From: Chlamydia sp. 04-14
Lineage (GTDB): Bacteria; Chlamydiota; Chlamydiia; Chlamydiales; Chlamydiaceae
Reading direction: 5' to 3'
Assembly: GCF_036632095.1 (NCBI RefSeq)
Contig: NZ_JAPYKW010000004.1
Location: 18,687 to 82,686, forward strand
Length of the DNA: 64,000 bases
Shown piece after piece: positions 1 through 9,906 of this stretch; position 1 is the first letter of the stretch, and each line of letters starts with the position of its first letter. The position numbers and the translations under genes are program-made. The notes below the pieces were generated by a model. The model was not told the origin of the DNA. It searched no databases and worked only from the letters and a program-made list of their open reading frames with translations.

Positions 1-363
1 GGTTTTCGCTCTCGAGTCATGAAACTAGATGTTTCCTATGTATTAAGAGATGAAGACAGCTCTGATCCTGTAGTGCTTCAAGTCTTGATGCAAAAAGATG
101 CTCCTAATTACGAGCTTCCAGGAGAATTTTCAGATTTGAGCGATGTATTACAAGATTACGGACGTTTACCTCATACATTGAATCGTACACTATCTCTTTA
201 CGAATTTCATAAAATTGAGGAGATGTATCGTGATAAATATTTTGATGCAAATGCAGTTTTAGCAAGGGTTGCAGCATATTTATTTGCCATTCGCAATAGT
301 ATGGTAAATTTAGAGAAAGGCAGAAACATTATTAATTCTATGGAAAAGGCAATCACATGGTAG
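1..363 (+). CDS. DUF2764-family V-ATPase cluster protein (3' part)
   Basis: The reading frame is open to the left edge, so this is only the C-terminal part (about 120 residues) of a gene that starts outside the window; the methionine at position 19 is internal. The visible part is acidic and predicted mostly helical, without membrane segments or catalytic motifs. In chlamydial genomes a DUF2764 protein lies between atpE and atpA, and the position and end of this gene fit. Its stop codon overlaps the atpA start (ATG at 357), so the two are probably translationally coupled. A role in V-ATPase assembly or as a stalk subunit is inferred from context only. Confidence 0.7.
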   Translation, partial: GFRSRVMKLDVSYVLRDEDSSDPVVLQVLMQKDAPNYELPGEFSDLSDVLQDYGRLPHTLNRTLSLYEFHKIEEMYRDKYFDANAVLARVAAYLFAIRNSMVNLEKGRNIINSMEKAITW

Positions 364-2132
364 CAACTTCAGGACAAACAACTCAGGGATATGTTGTAGA
401 GGCCTACGGCAATTTATTGCGTGTGCGTTTTGAGGGACACGTGCGTCAAGGAGAAGTTGCTTACGTTAGTGTTAACGATACGTGGTTAAAAGCTGAAGTT
501 ATTGAGGTTGTAGGTCAAGAGGTTAAAATTCAGGTTTTTGAAGATACTCAAGACGTTTGCCGAGGAGCTTTAGTAACTTTCTCAGGGCACTTGTTGGAAG
601 CAGAATTAGGTCCGGGATTATTACAAGGAATCTTTGATGGATTGCAAAACCGTCTGCAGGTATTGGCAGAAAGTAGCTTCTTTTTGAAAAGAGGGGAGTA
701 TGTTAATGCCCTTTGTAAGCATACATTGTGGGAATATACGCCAAAAGCTGTTGTAGGGGATGTTCTTCTTCGTGGAGACGCTTTAGGTTTTGTGAAAGAA
801 GGATACTTTAACCATAAAATTATGGTGCCGTTTTCTTGTTTTAAAGAGGTAACCATCACTTGGGTGATTTCAGAAGGTAGCTATAGCGTTGATACAGTAG
901 TTGCTAAAGCCCGAGATGCCGATGGGAAAGAATACAGCTTTACTATGGTTCAGAGATGGCCAATTAAGCAGGCATTTATCCAAGGAGATAAGGTGCCCTG
1001 TCATGAGATTATGGACGTAGGTGTACGTATTTTAGATACGCAAATTCCTGTATTGAAGGGCGGAACATTTTGTACCCCCGGTCCATTTGGTGCGGGGAAA
1101 ACAGTTTTGCAACACCATTTATCTAAATATGCTGCTGTAGATATTGTGATTCTTTGTGCGTGTGGAGAGCGTGCTGGTGAAGTTGTGGAAGTATTACAAG
1201 AATTTCCTCACCTTACCGATCCTCATACCGGAGAATCTTTAATGCATAGGACGTGTATTATTTGTAATACCTCTTCCATGCCTGTAGCAGCTAGAGAATC
1301 TTCAATCTATCTGGGAATTACTATTGCAGAATACTATAGACAGATGGGTCTACACGTGCTTTTACTTGCTGATTCGACGTCGCGATGGGCTCAAGCATTA
1401 AGAGAAATCTCAGGAAGATTGGAAGAAATTCCAGGAGAAGAAGCTTTCCCAGCTTATCTAGCGTCAAGAATAGCCGCTTTTTATGAGCGTGGTGGTGCTG
1501 TACGCATGAAAGATGGTTCGGAAGGTTCTTTGACAATATGTGGCGCTGTGTCTCCTGCAGGAGGGAATTTTGAAGAGCCTGTAACACAAGCTACTTTATC
1601 TGTAGTAGGAGCTTTTTGCGGTCTTTCAAAAGCTCGTGCCGATGCTCGACGTTATCCTTCTATTGATCCGATGATCTCATGGTCAAAATACTTAGATCAA
1701 GTTGGAGATATATTAGAGAATAAGATTCAAGGCTGGGGAGAAGCAGTCAAAAAAGCAAATTACTTTCTTCGCGAAGGATCCGAGATTGGCAAGCGTATGG
1801 AAGTCGTTGGAGAAGAAGGTATCCCCATGGATGATATGGAGATCTACCTGAAGGCAGAATTATATGATTTTTGTTACCTCCAACAGAATGCTTTTGATGC
1901 TGTAGATTGTTATTGTCCCTTTGATCGGCAAATTGAGTTATTTTCATTAATGAGTCGTATTTTTGACGCGAAATTTAGCTTTGATTGTCCCGATAATGCG
2001 AGGAGTTTTTTCCTCGAACTGCAGAGTAAAATCAAAACCTTAAATGGACAGAAGTTTCTTTCAGAAGAGTACAAGGAAGGGATGGAAGTAGTTCTTAGGT
2101 TATTAGAGACGAAGATGGTACAAACAGCGTAA
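357..2132 (+). CDS. atpA: V-type ATP synthase catalytic subunit A
   Basis: Catalytic nucleotide-binding subunit of the V1 head. The Walker A motif GPFGAGKT lies at residues 242-249. The sequence before it carries the bulge typical of V/A-type A subunits, and a Walker B-type segment ending [10 protein letters not shown] follows near residue 340. The length of 591 aa is normal for A subunits and clearly longer than F-type beta. It starts inside the stop of the DUF2764 gene and is followed 4 bases later by atpB. Chlamydiae use this enzyme in place of an F-type ATPase; whether it makes or uses ATP in vivo is not shown by sequence. Confidence 0.97.
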   Translation: MVATSGQTTQGYVVEAYGNLLRVRFEGHVRQGEVAYVSVNDTWLKAEVIEVVGQEVKIQVFEDTQDVCRGALVTFSGHLLEAELGPGLLQGIFDGLQNRLQVLAESSFFLKRGEYVNALCKHTLWEYTPKAVVGDVLLRGDALGFVKEGYFNHKIMVPFSCFKEVTITWVISEGSYSVDTVVAKARDADGKEYSFTMVQRWPIKQAFIQGDKVPCHEIMDVGVRILDTQIPVLKGGTFCTPGPFGAGKTVLQHHLSKYAAVDIVILCACGERAGEVVEVLQEFPHLTDPHTGESLMHRTCIICNTSSMPVAARESSIYLGITIAEYYRQMGLHVLLLADSTSRWAQALREISGRLEEIPGEEAFPAYLASRIAAFYERGGAVRMKDGSEGSLTICGAVSPAGGNFEEPVTQATLSVVGAFCGLSKARADARRYPSIDPMISWSKYLDQVGDILENKIQGWGEAVKKANYFLREGSEIGKRMEVVGEEGIPMDDMEIYLKAELYDFCYLQQNAFDAVDCYCPFDRQIELFSLMSRIFDAKFSFDCPDNARSFFLELQSKIKTLNGQKFLSEEYKEGMEVVLRLLETKMVQTA

Positions 2133-2136
2133 GGTT

Positions 2137-3453
2137 ATGCAGACAATATATACAAAAATTACCGACATCAAAGGAAACTTAATAACCGTAGAAGCTGAGG
2201 GAGCACGTTTAGGCGAGTTAGCGGAAATCGAAAGAGTAGATGGAAGATCTTCATATGCTTCCGTTTTGCGCTTTGATGCTAAGAAAGTGACTTTACAAGT
2301 TTTTGGTGGTACTTCCGGATTGTCGACAGGAGATAGAGTAATATTTTTAGGTCGTTCTATGGAGGTTACTTATGGGGAATCTCTAATAGGTAGACGCTTA
2401 AACGGTGTAGGTAAGCCGATTGATGGTGAGGGAGAATGTTTTGGTGATCCGATTGAAATCTCAACACCTACATTTAATCCTGTTTGTCGTGTTGTGCCTA
2501 GGGATATGGTGAAAACCAATATTCCTATGATTGACGTCTTCAATTGTTTGGTTAAATCACAAAAAATTCCTATTTTTTCCTCCTCTGGAGAGAATCACAA
2601 CGCTTTATTGATGCGTATCGCTGCACAAACAGATGCTGATATTGTAATTATCGGTGGTATGGGATTAACGTTCGTTGATTACAGCTTTTTTGTTGATGAG
2701 TCTAAGAGATTAGGATTCGCAGATAAATGTGTGATGTTTATTCATAAAGCTGTAGACGCGCCTGTAGAGTGTGTTTTAATTCCTGATATGGCTTTAGCAT
2801 GTGCTGAGAAATTTGCTGTGGATCATAACAAGAATGTATTGGTCTTACTTACAGATATGACGGCATTCGCAGATGCTTTAAAAGAAATTGCCATTACTAT
2901 GGATCAAATTCCCGCAAACCGTGGATATCCAGGATCTTTATATTCAGATCTTGCATTGCGTTATGAGAAAGCTGTGGATATAGCAAACGGTGGGTCTATT
3001 ACTTTAATTAGTGTGACTACAATGCCTGGGGATGACATTACCCATCCTGTTCCGGATAACACTGGATTTATCACAGAAGGACAGTTTTATCTGAAAAATA
3101 ATCGTATTGATCCATTTGGTTCATTATCTCGTTTGAAACAATTGGTTATTGGTAAGGTAACTAGAGAAGATCATGGGGATCTTGCAAACTCCTTAATACG
3201 GCTATATGCCGATTCTAGAAAAGCTGCTGAAAGAATGTCTATGGGCTTTAAGTTGTCAAATTGGGATAAAAAGCTACTGGCATTTGCTGAGCTTTTCGAA
3301 ACACGATTAATGAGTTTAGAAGTAAATATTCCTTTAGAAGAAGCTTTAGATATTGGTTGGAAAATTCTTGCTCAAAGTTTCCATTCCGAAGAAGTGGGAA
3401 TAAAGGAACAATTGATCAACAAGTATTGGCCGAAGTCATGTCTTCACAGATAA
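2137..3453 (+). CDS. atpB: V-type ATP synthase regulatory subunit B
   Basis: Non-catalytic partner of AtpA in the A3B3 head. At 438 aa it has the usual B-subunit length and, as expected for this family, the P-loop is degenerate: the equivalent position reads [12 protein letters not shown] rather than GxxxxGKT. The segment around residues 335-365 ([15 protein letters not shown]) matches the conserved B-subunit region. The start is 4 bases after the atpA stop and the 3' end overlaps the atpD start, so it is an internal operon gene. Confidence 0.96.
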   Translation: MQTIYTKITDIKGNLITVEAEGARLGELAEIERVDGRSSYASVLRFDAKKVTLQVFGGTSGLSTGDRVIFLGRSMEVTYGESLIGRRLNGVGKPIDGEGECFGDPIEISTPTFNPVCRVVPRDMVKTNIPMIDVFNCLVKSQKIPIFSSSGENHNALLMRIAAQTDADIVIIGGMGLTFVDYSFFVDESKRLGFADKCVMFIHKAVDAPVECVLIPDMALACAEKFAVDHNKNVLVLLTDMTAFADALKEIAITMDQIPANRGYPGSLYSDLALRYEKAVDIANGGSITLISVTTMPGDDITHPVPDNTGFITEGQFYLKNNRIDPFGSLSRLKQLVIGKVTREDHGDLANSLIRLYADSRKAAERMSMGFKLSNWDKKLLAFAELFETRLMSLEVNIPLEEALDIGWKILAQSFHSEEVGIKEQLINKYWPKSCLHR

Positions 3454-4064
3454 AGCTAACAAAGAATGCCTATCGTTTAGAGAAGGTAAAACTCTCACGT
3501 TTGGAAACATATTTACCGACGTTAAAATTAAAAAAAGCGCTCTTACAAGTAGAAGTTGCCAATGCTGTTCGAGAGGCTAGTGAGAGTATACAAGCATATG
3601 AAGAAGCTAGGGAAAGTATTTATGCTTTCGCAGAGCTTTATAGTGTTCCTCTTTATGTTGATGCGATTACAAATAGCTTTAAGATAGAGAAAGTTGAGAA
3701 GGACTATGAAAATATTACAGGAGTAGAAGTCCCTGTAGTGAGAAATATTGTCCTATCGGAATCTTCTTATTCTGTTTTAGATACTCCTATTTGGATCGAT
3801 ACACTTGTAGCCTATTCTAGAGAGTTTGTAATTAATAAAGTGCGTTCTGAAGTTGCTACAGAAAAGCAAAGAATTCTAGAGGAAGAATTAAGAAATGTAT
3901 CCATTCGTGTGAATCTCTTTGAAAAGAAGCTGATTCCAGAGACCACACGGATGATTAAAAAGATTGCGATTTTCTTAAGTGATCGCAGCATTACAGATGT
4001 TGGCCAAGTAAAAATGGCTAAGAAAAAGATACAGCAGCGTAAGGAGGAATCCGAATGCGCGTAA
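3438..4064 (+). CDS. atpD: V-type ATP synthase subunit D
   Basis: Central-stalk rotor subunit D, 208 aa, predicted mostly long helices at both ends. I chose the ATG at 3438 (protein beginning [10 protein letters not shown]). The frame extends upstream to 3357, but those 27 codons lie inside atpB and do not resemble D subunits. The gene overlaps atpB by 16 bases and atpI by 10, so coupled translation is likely. The conserved N-terminal KxxLxxLKxxL-like helix pattern (residues about 5-35) supports the call. Confidence 0.93.
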   Translation: MSSQIKLTKNAYRLEKVKLSRLETYLPTLKLKKALLQVEVANAVREASESIQAYEEARESIYAFAELYSVPLYVDAITNSFKIEKVEKDYENITGVEVPVVRNIVLSESSYSVLDTPIWIDTLVAYSREFVINKVRSEVATEKQRILEEELRNVSIRVNLFEKKLIPETTRMIKKIAIFLSDRSITDVGQVKMAKKKIQQRKEESECA

Positions 4065-6010
4065 ATGTTGATAAGTATCTCTTTGTTGGAAGAAATCGAT
4101 CAGAATTTTTTACTGCTTGTAGAGAACTTGGAATAGTTGAGTTCATCTCTGATAAGAGATTTATTACTTCTGAAAAATTGCGTCGTTTTTCTGAATGTTT
4201 AAAAATTTTAAACTGCCTGAAAAGAGAATATTCTTCAGCTGACTTATCCTTGTCAAAATCTGAGGATCTAACTGTTGAACAGATACTAGAGGAAGTGTTT
4301 TCTCTTCATCAAGAAATTCTCTCTTTGACAGAAGCTACGAAAGCTTTAAGGAAAGAGATTCTTAGAGTTAAACCTTTAGGGGCATTTTCTTCTGATGATA
4401 TTATCGAATTTACAAGGAAAACCGGATTAACAATCAGATTTTTCTATCGAAAACATGTAGATGGTCAAGATATAGAAGTAGAGCAGCCCAATGTCTTCTA
4501 CTTATCTACAGCATATAATTTCGATTACTATGCTGTGATTGGTGTAGTTAGCTTATCAAAAGATCAATTCACAGAGATCGATGCCCCGCACTCTGTTAAC
4601 GAATTGCAATCTAAAGAATCTGTTCTTTTAAGAGATATCCATCTTAAGAAATCTAGAATTTGTGAACTTTATGCTTATCGTCAAGATGTCCTTGAAGGGC
4701 TATGTGATTATGATAATGAACAGCGATTAAGACATGCTGAAGATAGTGTGGAAGAGCTCTTTGATGGTAAGATTTTTTCTATTTCAGGATGGGTAATCTC
4801 TGATCATATTCAAGAATTAGAGAAACTATGTGACCAGTTTGATATTTGCTTACATAAAGTAGCTCCGGATCCAGATGAGATTGTTCCTACATATTTAGAA
4901 AATAGTGGTCTCGGACGTATCGGAGAAGATTTGGTGAACATTTATGATACACCAGCATCTTCAGATAAAGATCCTTCATTATGGGTGTTTATCTCATTTT
5001 TCTTCTTCTTTTCTATGATCGTCAATGATGGTGGTTATGGACTTGTTTTCCTAGCAACTTCGCTTTTCATAACGTTTAAAGCGCGTCGTGCTCTTAAGGG
5101 TTCTAAGTCATTGGCACGTTTCTTGAAGATGTTCTCTATTTTAGGATTGGGATGTATTTTCTGGGGATTTGCTACAACATCATTTTTTGGGATTTCTATA
5201 AGTCCTTCGAATCCTTTGCGAGAATATTCTCTGACCCATATGTTGGCTTTGAAAAAAGCTGAGTACTATCTCGATAAGCATCCTAAGGGATATAAAGAGT
5301 TAGTCAATGAACATCCTTTATTGAAAGACAAACAAAGTCCGGAAGAGTTTCTTCTTGCTACGGAAAAATCTAGTGGAGAGACGGAAGCTCGTGCTGTTGT
5401 CTATGATAAGTTTACGGATAATATCCTAATGGAATTAGCGTTATTTGTTGGAGTGATTCACATGGCTCTAGGAATGTTACGTTATATCCGTCAGCGTTAT
5501 TCGGGATTAGGATGGATTATTTTTATGTGCGGCGCCTATTTGTATCTGCCTTTGTATTTGCAATCCGTATCTTTGATTCATTACCTATTTCATGTTCCTT
5601 ATGATCTTGGAGGAGTAATTGGTTATTACGGAGTATTTGTAGGTATAGGTCTCGCAGTTGCTGGTGCTATTTTACAACGTGGAGTTAGCGGTGTTGATGA
5701 GATTACTGCGATTATTCAGGTATTCTCAGATGTTCTGTCTTATTTGCGTATCTACGCATTAGGATTGGCAGGAGCCATGGTAGGAACAACAATTGTGCAG
5801 ATTAGCAACCGTTTCCCTCCTGCTATAGCTTTCGTTATTATTTTATTCGGTCATTCGGTGAATATACTTCTTTCTATTATGGGGGGAGTGATTCATGGAC
5901 TTAGATTAAACTTTATTGAATGGTATCACTACAGTTTTGATGGGGGAGGGAAACTCCTACATCCTTTAAAGAAAGTAGTATGCCATAAGGTTGTGGATTC
6001 CGAGGGATAG
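4055..6010 (+). CDS. atpI: V-type ATP synthase subunit I (a-type membrane stator)
   Basis: Large membrane subunit (651 aa) forming the ion half-channels against the rotor ring. The N-terminal half, to about residue 300, is a soluble coiled-coil stator arm. The C-terminal half has about seven hydrophobic segments, including the conserved segment with [16 protein letters not shown] near residue 565, where the arginine is the expected partner of the rotor carboxylate. It overlaps atpD by 10 bases. A 130-base gap follows before atpK, which starts behind a good ribosome site (GAGGT). Length and topology are normal for the family. Confidence 0.95.
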   Translation: MRVNVDKYLFVGRNRSEFFTACRELGIVEFISDKRFITSEKLRRFSECLKILNCLKREYSSADLSLSKSEDLTVEQILEEVFSLHQEILSLTEATKALRKEILRVKPLGAFSSDDIIEFTRKTGLTIRFFYRKHVDGQDIEVEQPNVFYLSTAYNFDYYAVIGVVSLSKDQFTEIDAPHSVNELQSKESVLLRDIHLKKSRICELYAYRQDVLEGLCDYDNEQRLRHAEDSVEELFDGKIFSISGWVISDHIQELEKLCDQFDICLHKVAPDPDEIVPTYLENSGLGRIGEDLVNIYDTPASSDKDPSLWVFISFFFFFSMIVNDGGYGLVFLATSLFITFKARRALKGSKSLARFLKMFSILGLGCIFWGFATTSFFGISISPSNPLREYSLTHMLALKKAEYYLDKHPKGYKELVNEHPLLKDKQSPEEFLLATEKSSGETEARAVVYDKFTDNILMELALFVGVIHMALGMLRYIRQRYSGLGWIIFMCGAYLYLPLYLQSVSLIHYLFHVPYDLGGVIGYYGVFVGIGLAVAGAILQRGVSGVDEITAIIQVFSDVLSYLRIYALGLAGAMVGTTIVQISNRFPPAIAFVIILFGHSVNILLSIMGGVIHGLRLNFIEWYHYSFDGGGKLLHPLKKVVCHKVVDSEG

Positions 6011-6140
6011 ATTTAGGTAATAATTCTACGGTTTGATAGAATCCGTGATCTTTAGAAAAATTAAATTATAAACAAGATAACTAAAGAACTCATTCTTCGA
6101 GGTTTTCTTGAGATATTATTATGAGATATAGAGGTACATA

Positions 6141-6566
6141 ATGATTGATTTGTCGGTTGTTGGTCCTGTTTTCGCCATGGGCTTAGCCATGATAGGCAGC
6201 GCCATTGGTTGTGGTATGGCAGGGGTGGCTTCACACGCTGTGATGTCCCGAATTGATGAGGGACATGGAAAGATTATAGGTTTATCAGCGATGCCATCAT
6301 CACAATCTATTTACGGATTGATTTTCATGCTTTTACTCAGAGATGGGATTAAAGATGGTAAAGTTGGTGCTATAGGCGCTATTGCTATGGGGCTTTCTGT
6401 TGGTATAGCGTTATTAATATCTGCTGTAATGCAGGGGAAGTGTTGTGTAAGTGCTATTCAAGCGTATGCGCGTTCTTCAGCTATTTATGGTAAATCTTTT
6501 GCATCTATTGGGATAGTTGAATCGTTTGCACTCTTTGCTTTTGTTTTTGCGTTATTATTATTCTAA
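6141..6566 (+). CDS. atpK: V-type ATP synthase subunit K (rotor ring proteolipid)
   Basis: Rotor proteolipid of 141 aa with four hydrophobic helices, that is two fused hairpins as in V-type c subunits. The ion-binding glutamate is E127 (GIVESFALF). The PSSQ motif at 52-55 and Q98-G99 correspond in order and spacing to the Na+ ligands of the Enterococcus hirae NtpK ring (LPGTQ, Q110, E139); the Q98-to-E127 distance is 29 as in NtpK. Sodium coupling is therefore plausible but inferred. The first hairpin has no carboxylate, as expected for the fused form. The 3' end overlaps the next gene. Confidence 0.95.
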   Translation: MIDLSVVGPVFAMGLAMIGSAIGCGMAGVASHAVMSRIDEGHGKIIGLSAMPSSQSIYGLIFMLLLRDGIKDGKVGAIGAIAMGLSVGIALLISAVMQGKCCVSAIQAYARSSAIYGKSFASIGIVESFALFAFVFALLLF

Positions 6567-7005
6567 AATCTTATTGATCATAGTCCTATTTCCTCTGGTA
6601 TCGGTACTATGTTTATCAGCGTGTTCGCAACCTTCATTATCTTCATTTACAGAGTTTGTAGATAATGATTATACGGCTGCGGCACATCTGGGTATAGAGC
6701 AAGCTTGTGTTCATGAGATATTTGGTCAGCAGGTTGTTGTTACTTGGAGTTTGCCTTATCGAATGAAAAATATGCTTCCCGCAACTTTACATCTTTGGGT
6801 GTACTATGGCGATGGGAAGATAGAAAAATTGACATATGAAGTGCGTCAACTTTCTGGTTATCGTATTTATTGTCTGAAAGGCAATGATTATGAAGAGCGC
6901 CAGGGTATTGTTTCTTATAAGGTTTCTTTATCTAGCGGAGACAGAGAAATAGTCAGTAGACGCCATCATCTTTGGATGGAAGTTATTTCTGTAGATGCTT
7001 CTTAG
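6547..7005 (+). CDS. Small predicted lipoprotein
   Basis: Hypothetical protein following atpK in a shifted, overlapping frame. There is no ATG; several in-frame TTG codons occur from 6517 on. I prefer TTG 6547 because it gives a compact lipoprotein signal: MRYYYSK, a hydrophobic run, then the lipobox LSAC with the lipidated cysteine near residue 26. The mature part (about 125 aa) looks beta-rich and has no domain I recognise. A homologous small gene sits between atpK and valS in other chlamydiae. It is probably co-transcribed with the ATPase genes. Function is unknown and the start is uncertain. Confidence 0.65.
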   Translation: MRYYYSKILLIIVLFPLVSVLCLSACSQPSLSSFTEFVDNDYTAAAHLGIEQACVHEIFGQQVVVTWSLPYRMKNMLPATLHLWVYYGDGKIEKLTYEVRQLSGYRIYCLKGNDYEERQGIVSYKVSLSSGDREIVSRRHHLWMEVISVDAS

Positions 7006-7063
7006 AGCTAGGTTTTTGCCATTACGACATCTAAAAATACTATAGAGATTTGGATATAGAATT

Positions 7064-9886
7064 ATGGAAGAGGATGAATTTCCCAAGGCTTATGATCCTA
7101 AAGGATTAGAGGAAAAGCTTTATGCTTTTTGGGAAGAGTCGGGTATGTTCACGGCTCAATCAGCAAGTGATAAACCCCCTTATGCTATTATTATGCCCCC
7201 ACCGAATGTTACGGGCATTTTGCACATGGGACACGCGCTTGTGAATACTCTTCAAGACGTTCTTATTCGTTATAAGCGTATGTCGGGATTCGAGGTATGT
7301 TGGGTTCCTGGTACAGATCATGCGGGCATTGCTACACAAACAGTCGTAGAAAGACATTTATATTCTTCCTTAGGTAAACGTCGTATAGATTTTTCTCGAG
7401 AGGAATTCCTAAAACATGTTTGGGAATGGAAAGAAAAGAGTGAGGGAGTAATTCTTTCTCAATTACGTCAGCTGGGATGTTCTTGTGATTGGTCTCGGTT
7501 ACGTTTCACTATGGAACCGTTAGCAAATCGTGCTGTAAAAAAAGCTTTCAAGGTGCTCTTTGATAAAGGGCATATTTATAGAGGATACTATCTTGTTAAC
7601 TGGGATCCTGTTTTACAAACAGCACTTGCTGATGATGAAGTAGAGTATGAGGAGAAAGACGGTTGGCTTTACTATATTCGTTATAAAGTAGTTGATAGTT
7701 CTGAAGAAATTATCGTAGCAACCACACGTCCAGAAACATTACTTGGGGATACTGCTATTGCTATTTCCCCTGATGACCAGCGTTATAGTCATTTATTAGG
7801 AGCTAAGGTTCACCTACCTTTTGTAGATCGTGAGATCCCTATAATTGGAGATATATCTGTAGATCCTTTATTTGGTACTGGAGCTGTAAAAATCACTCCT
7901 GCCCATGATCGAGATGATTATCGCACGGGAATCAATCACAATTTACCTATGGTAAATATTTTGACTCCTACTGGAGAGATAAATGAGAATGGGGGAATAT
8001 TTGTAGGATTAAGTAAAGAAAAAGCTCGTGAAGATATTATCACAGCATTGGACGCCATGGGGCTATTTGTTAAAAAAGAGCCTTATAAACTGAGAGTCGG
8101 AGTGTCTTATCGTTCTGGAGCGGTTATCGAACCATATTTATCGAAACAATGGTTTGTTTCTGTAGATAGTTTTCGAGATTCTTTACGTGAGTTTGTTGCC
8201 AGTGATTCTATAAAGATTTTCCCTCCAGAATTTACACGCAATTACCTCTCTTGGGTGAATAATCTTCGTGATTGGTGTATTAGTCGGCAGTTGTGGTGGG
8301 GACATCGTATTCCTGTATGGTATCATAAGAACGATGAAGATCGTATACTCTGTTACGATGGTGAAGGGATCCCTGAAGAGGTTGCTCAAGATCCTGATTC
8401 TTGGTATCAAGATCCTGATGTATTAGATACTTGGTTTTCTTCTGGATTGTGGCCACTAACATGTTTAGGTTGGCCTGATGTAGAATCTGGAGATTTGGAG
8501 AAGTTTTATCCTACAGCGGTTCTCATTACTGGCCATGATATTCTGTTTTTCTGGGTGACACGTATGGTGTTGCTTTGCAGTGCTATGGTTGAAGAGAAGC
8601 CTTTCGATGATGTTTTCTTACACGGATTAATTTTTGGTAAGTCTTACAAGCGTTATAACGATCTTGGGGAATGGACATATATTTCTGGGGAAGAAAAACA
8701 TGCTTATGACATGGGGAAATCTCTTCCTAAAGATGTTGTGGCAAAGTGGGAGAAGCTTTCTAAATCTAAAGGCAATGTTATTGATCCTTTAGAGATGATT
8801 GCTAAGTACGGAGCTGATGCTGTTCGTATGACATTATGTTCATGTGCGAATCGTGGTGAGCAAATAGATCTTGACTATCGTCTGTTTGAGGAATACAAAA
8901 ATTTTGCGAATAAGATTTGGAATGGCGCGAGATTTATCTTTGGTCATATTTCTAATTTAACGAGTAAAGATCTTGCTAATGGTATAGATAAGACTCTTTT
9001 AGGATTAGAAGATTATTATATTCTTGATGGATTCAATCAGTTGTTGAAACAGTTAGATTCTGCATATCAAAGTTATGCTTTCGATAAGATAACAACAATG
9101 GCGTATGAATTTTTCAGGAATGATTTTTGTTCTACATATATAGAAATTATCAAGCCTATACTTTATGGAAAGCAAGGTAGAGAGGAAGATCGGCTTACAA
9201 AGCAAAAGCTATTAGCAGTTTTGCTAGTGAACATTTTAGGTGTTTTGCATCCTATAACTCCTTTTGTTACAGAAACACTATTTCTGAAGCTAAAGGAAAA
9301 GTTAGGCGAGGTTAATGAGCAATGCACAGATGCTATCACAGCGCATGCTTTAGATATGTTGCGAGCAGAGTCTTATGTAGTAGCTCCTTATCCTCAAGCG
9401 ATAGATATTGCTATTCCTAAGGATCTTCATGAATCTTTCGCTCTTGCAGAAAGACTAGTTTATACTATTAGGAATATTCGTGGGGAGATGCAGCTAGACC
9501 CTAGAGCTTCTTTAGAAGTGTTTGTTATTTGCCCTGAGGGAATTTCCATAGAGGCTTATGTGCCGATGATGTCTGCTCTTGGTGGGATAGCTTCTCTTGA
9601 GTATCTATTAGAAGAGCCCAAGGATCGTGTCTATAGTTTAGGAGTTGTTGAGGGTATTCGTCTTGGGGTGTTTGTTCCTATAGAACAAATTATCAAAGAG
9701 AAAAATCGACTAGAAAAAGAGAAAACACGTTTAGAAAATGCTATCGAAAGTGTCTTACGCTTATTGGATAGTGAGAGTTTCCGAGCAAAGGCTAATCCGG
9801 ATCTTGTGCGTTCTAAAGAAGAAGCTTTAAAAAATAATCGTATGGAATTACAAAGTATTCTTGATAAGCTAGCGTCGTTTTCTTAG
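7064..9886 (+). CDS. valS: Valyl-tRNA synthetase
   Basis: Class I synthetase charging tRNA-Val, 940 aa. The HIGH signature is HMGH at 54-57 (after PPPNVTGIL), and the KMSKS signature is KLSKS at 564-568 followed by KGNVIDP. The editing (CP1) domain lies between about 190 and 400, including the [12 protein letters not shown] segment. The C-terminus (about 860-940) is the charged coiled-coil arm typical of ValRS. The ATG follows a short gap after the lipoprotein gene; pknD starts 20 bases downstream, suggesting shared transcription. Confidence 0.97.
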   Translation: MEEDEFPKAYDPKGLEEKLYAFWEESGMFTAQSASDKPPYAIIMPPPNVTGILHMGHALVNTLQDVLIRYKRMSGFEVCWVPGTDHAGIATQTVVERHLYSSLGKRRIDFSREEFLKHVWEWKEKSEGVILSQLRQLGCSCDWSRLRFTMEPLANRAVKKAFKVLFDKGHIYRGYYLVNWDPVLQTALADDEVEYEEKDGWLYYIRYKVVDSSEEIIVATTRPETLLGDTAIAISPDDQRYSHLLGAKVHLPFVDREIPIIGDISVDPLFGTGAVKITPAHDRDDYRTGINHNLPMVNILTPTGEINENGGIFVGLSKEKAREDIITALDAMGLFVKKEPYKLRVGVSYRSGAVIEPYLSKQWFVSVDSFRDSLREFVASDSIKIFPPEFTRNYLSWVNNLRDWCISRQLWWGHRIPVWYHKNDEDRILCYDGEGIPEEVAQDPDSWYQDPDVLDTWFSSGLWPLTCLGWPDVESGDLEKFYPTAVLITGHDILFFWVTRMVLLCSAMVEEKPFDDVFLHGLIFGKSYKRYNDLGEWTYISGEEKHAYDMGKSLPKDVVAKWEKLSKSKGNVIDPLEMIAKYGADAVRMTLCSCANRGEQIDLDYRLFEEYKNFANKIWNGARFIFGHISNLTSKDLANGIDKTLLGLEDYYILDGFNQLLKQLDSAYQSYAFDKITTMAYEFFRNDFCSTYIEIIKPILYGKQGREEDRLTKQKLLAVLLVNILGVLHPITPFVTETLFLKLKEKLGEVNEQCTDAITAHALDMLRAESYVVAPYPQAIDIAIPKDLHESFALAERLVYTIRNIRGEMQLDPRASLEVFVICPEGISIEAYVPMMSALGGIASLEYLLEEPKDRVYSLGVVEGIRLGVFVPIEQIIKEKNRLEKEKTRLENAIESVLRLLDSESFRAKANPDLVRSKEEALKNNRMELQSILDKLASFS

Positions 9887-9906
9887 AACTAGAGGACAAA
9901 GCACTT

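Noticed and set aside
3357..3437. Upstream extension of atpD
   Set aside because: Lies entirely within atpB and lacks family similarity; ATG 3438 is a better start.
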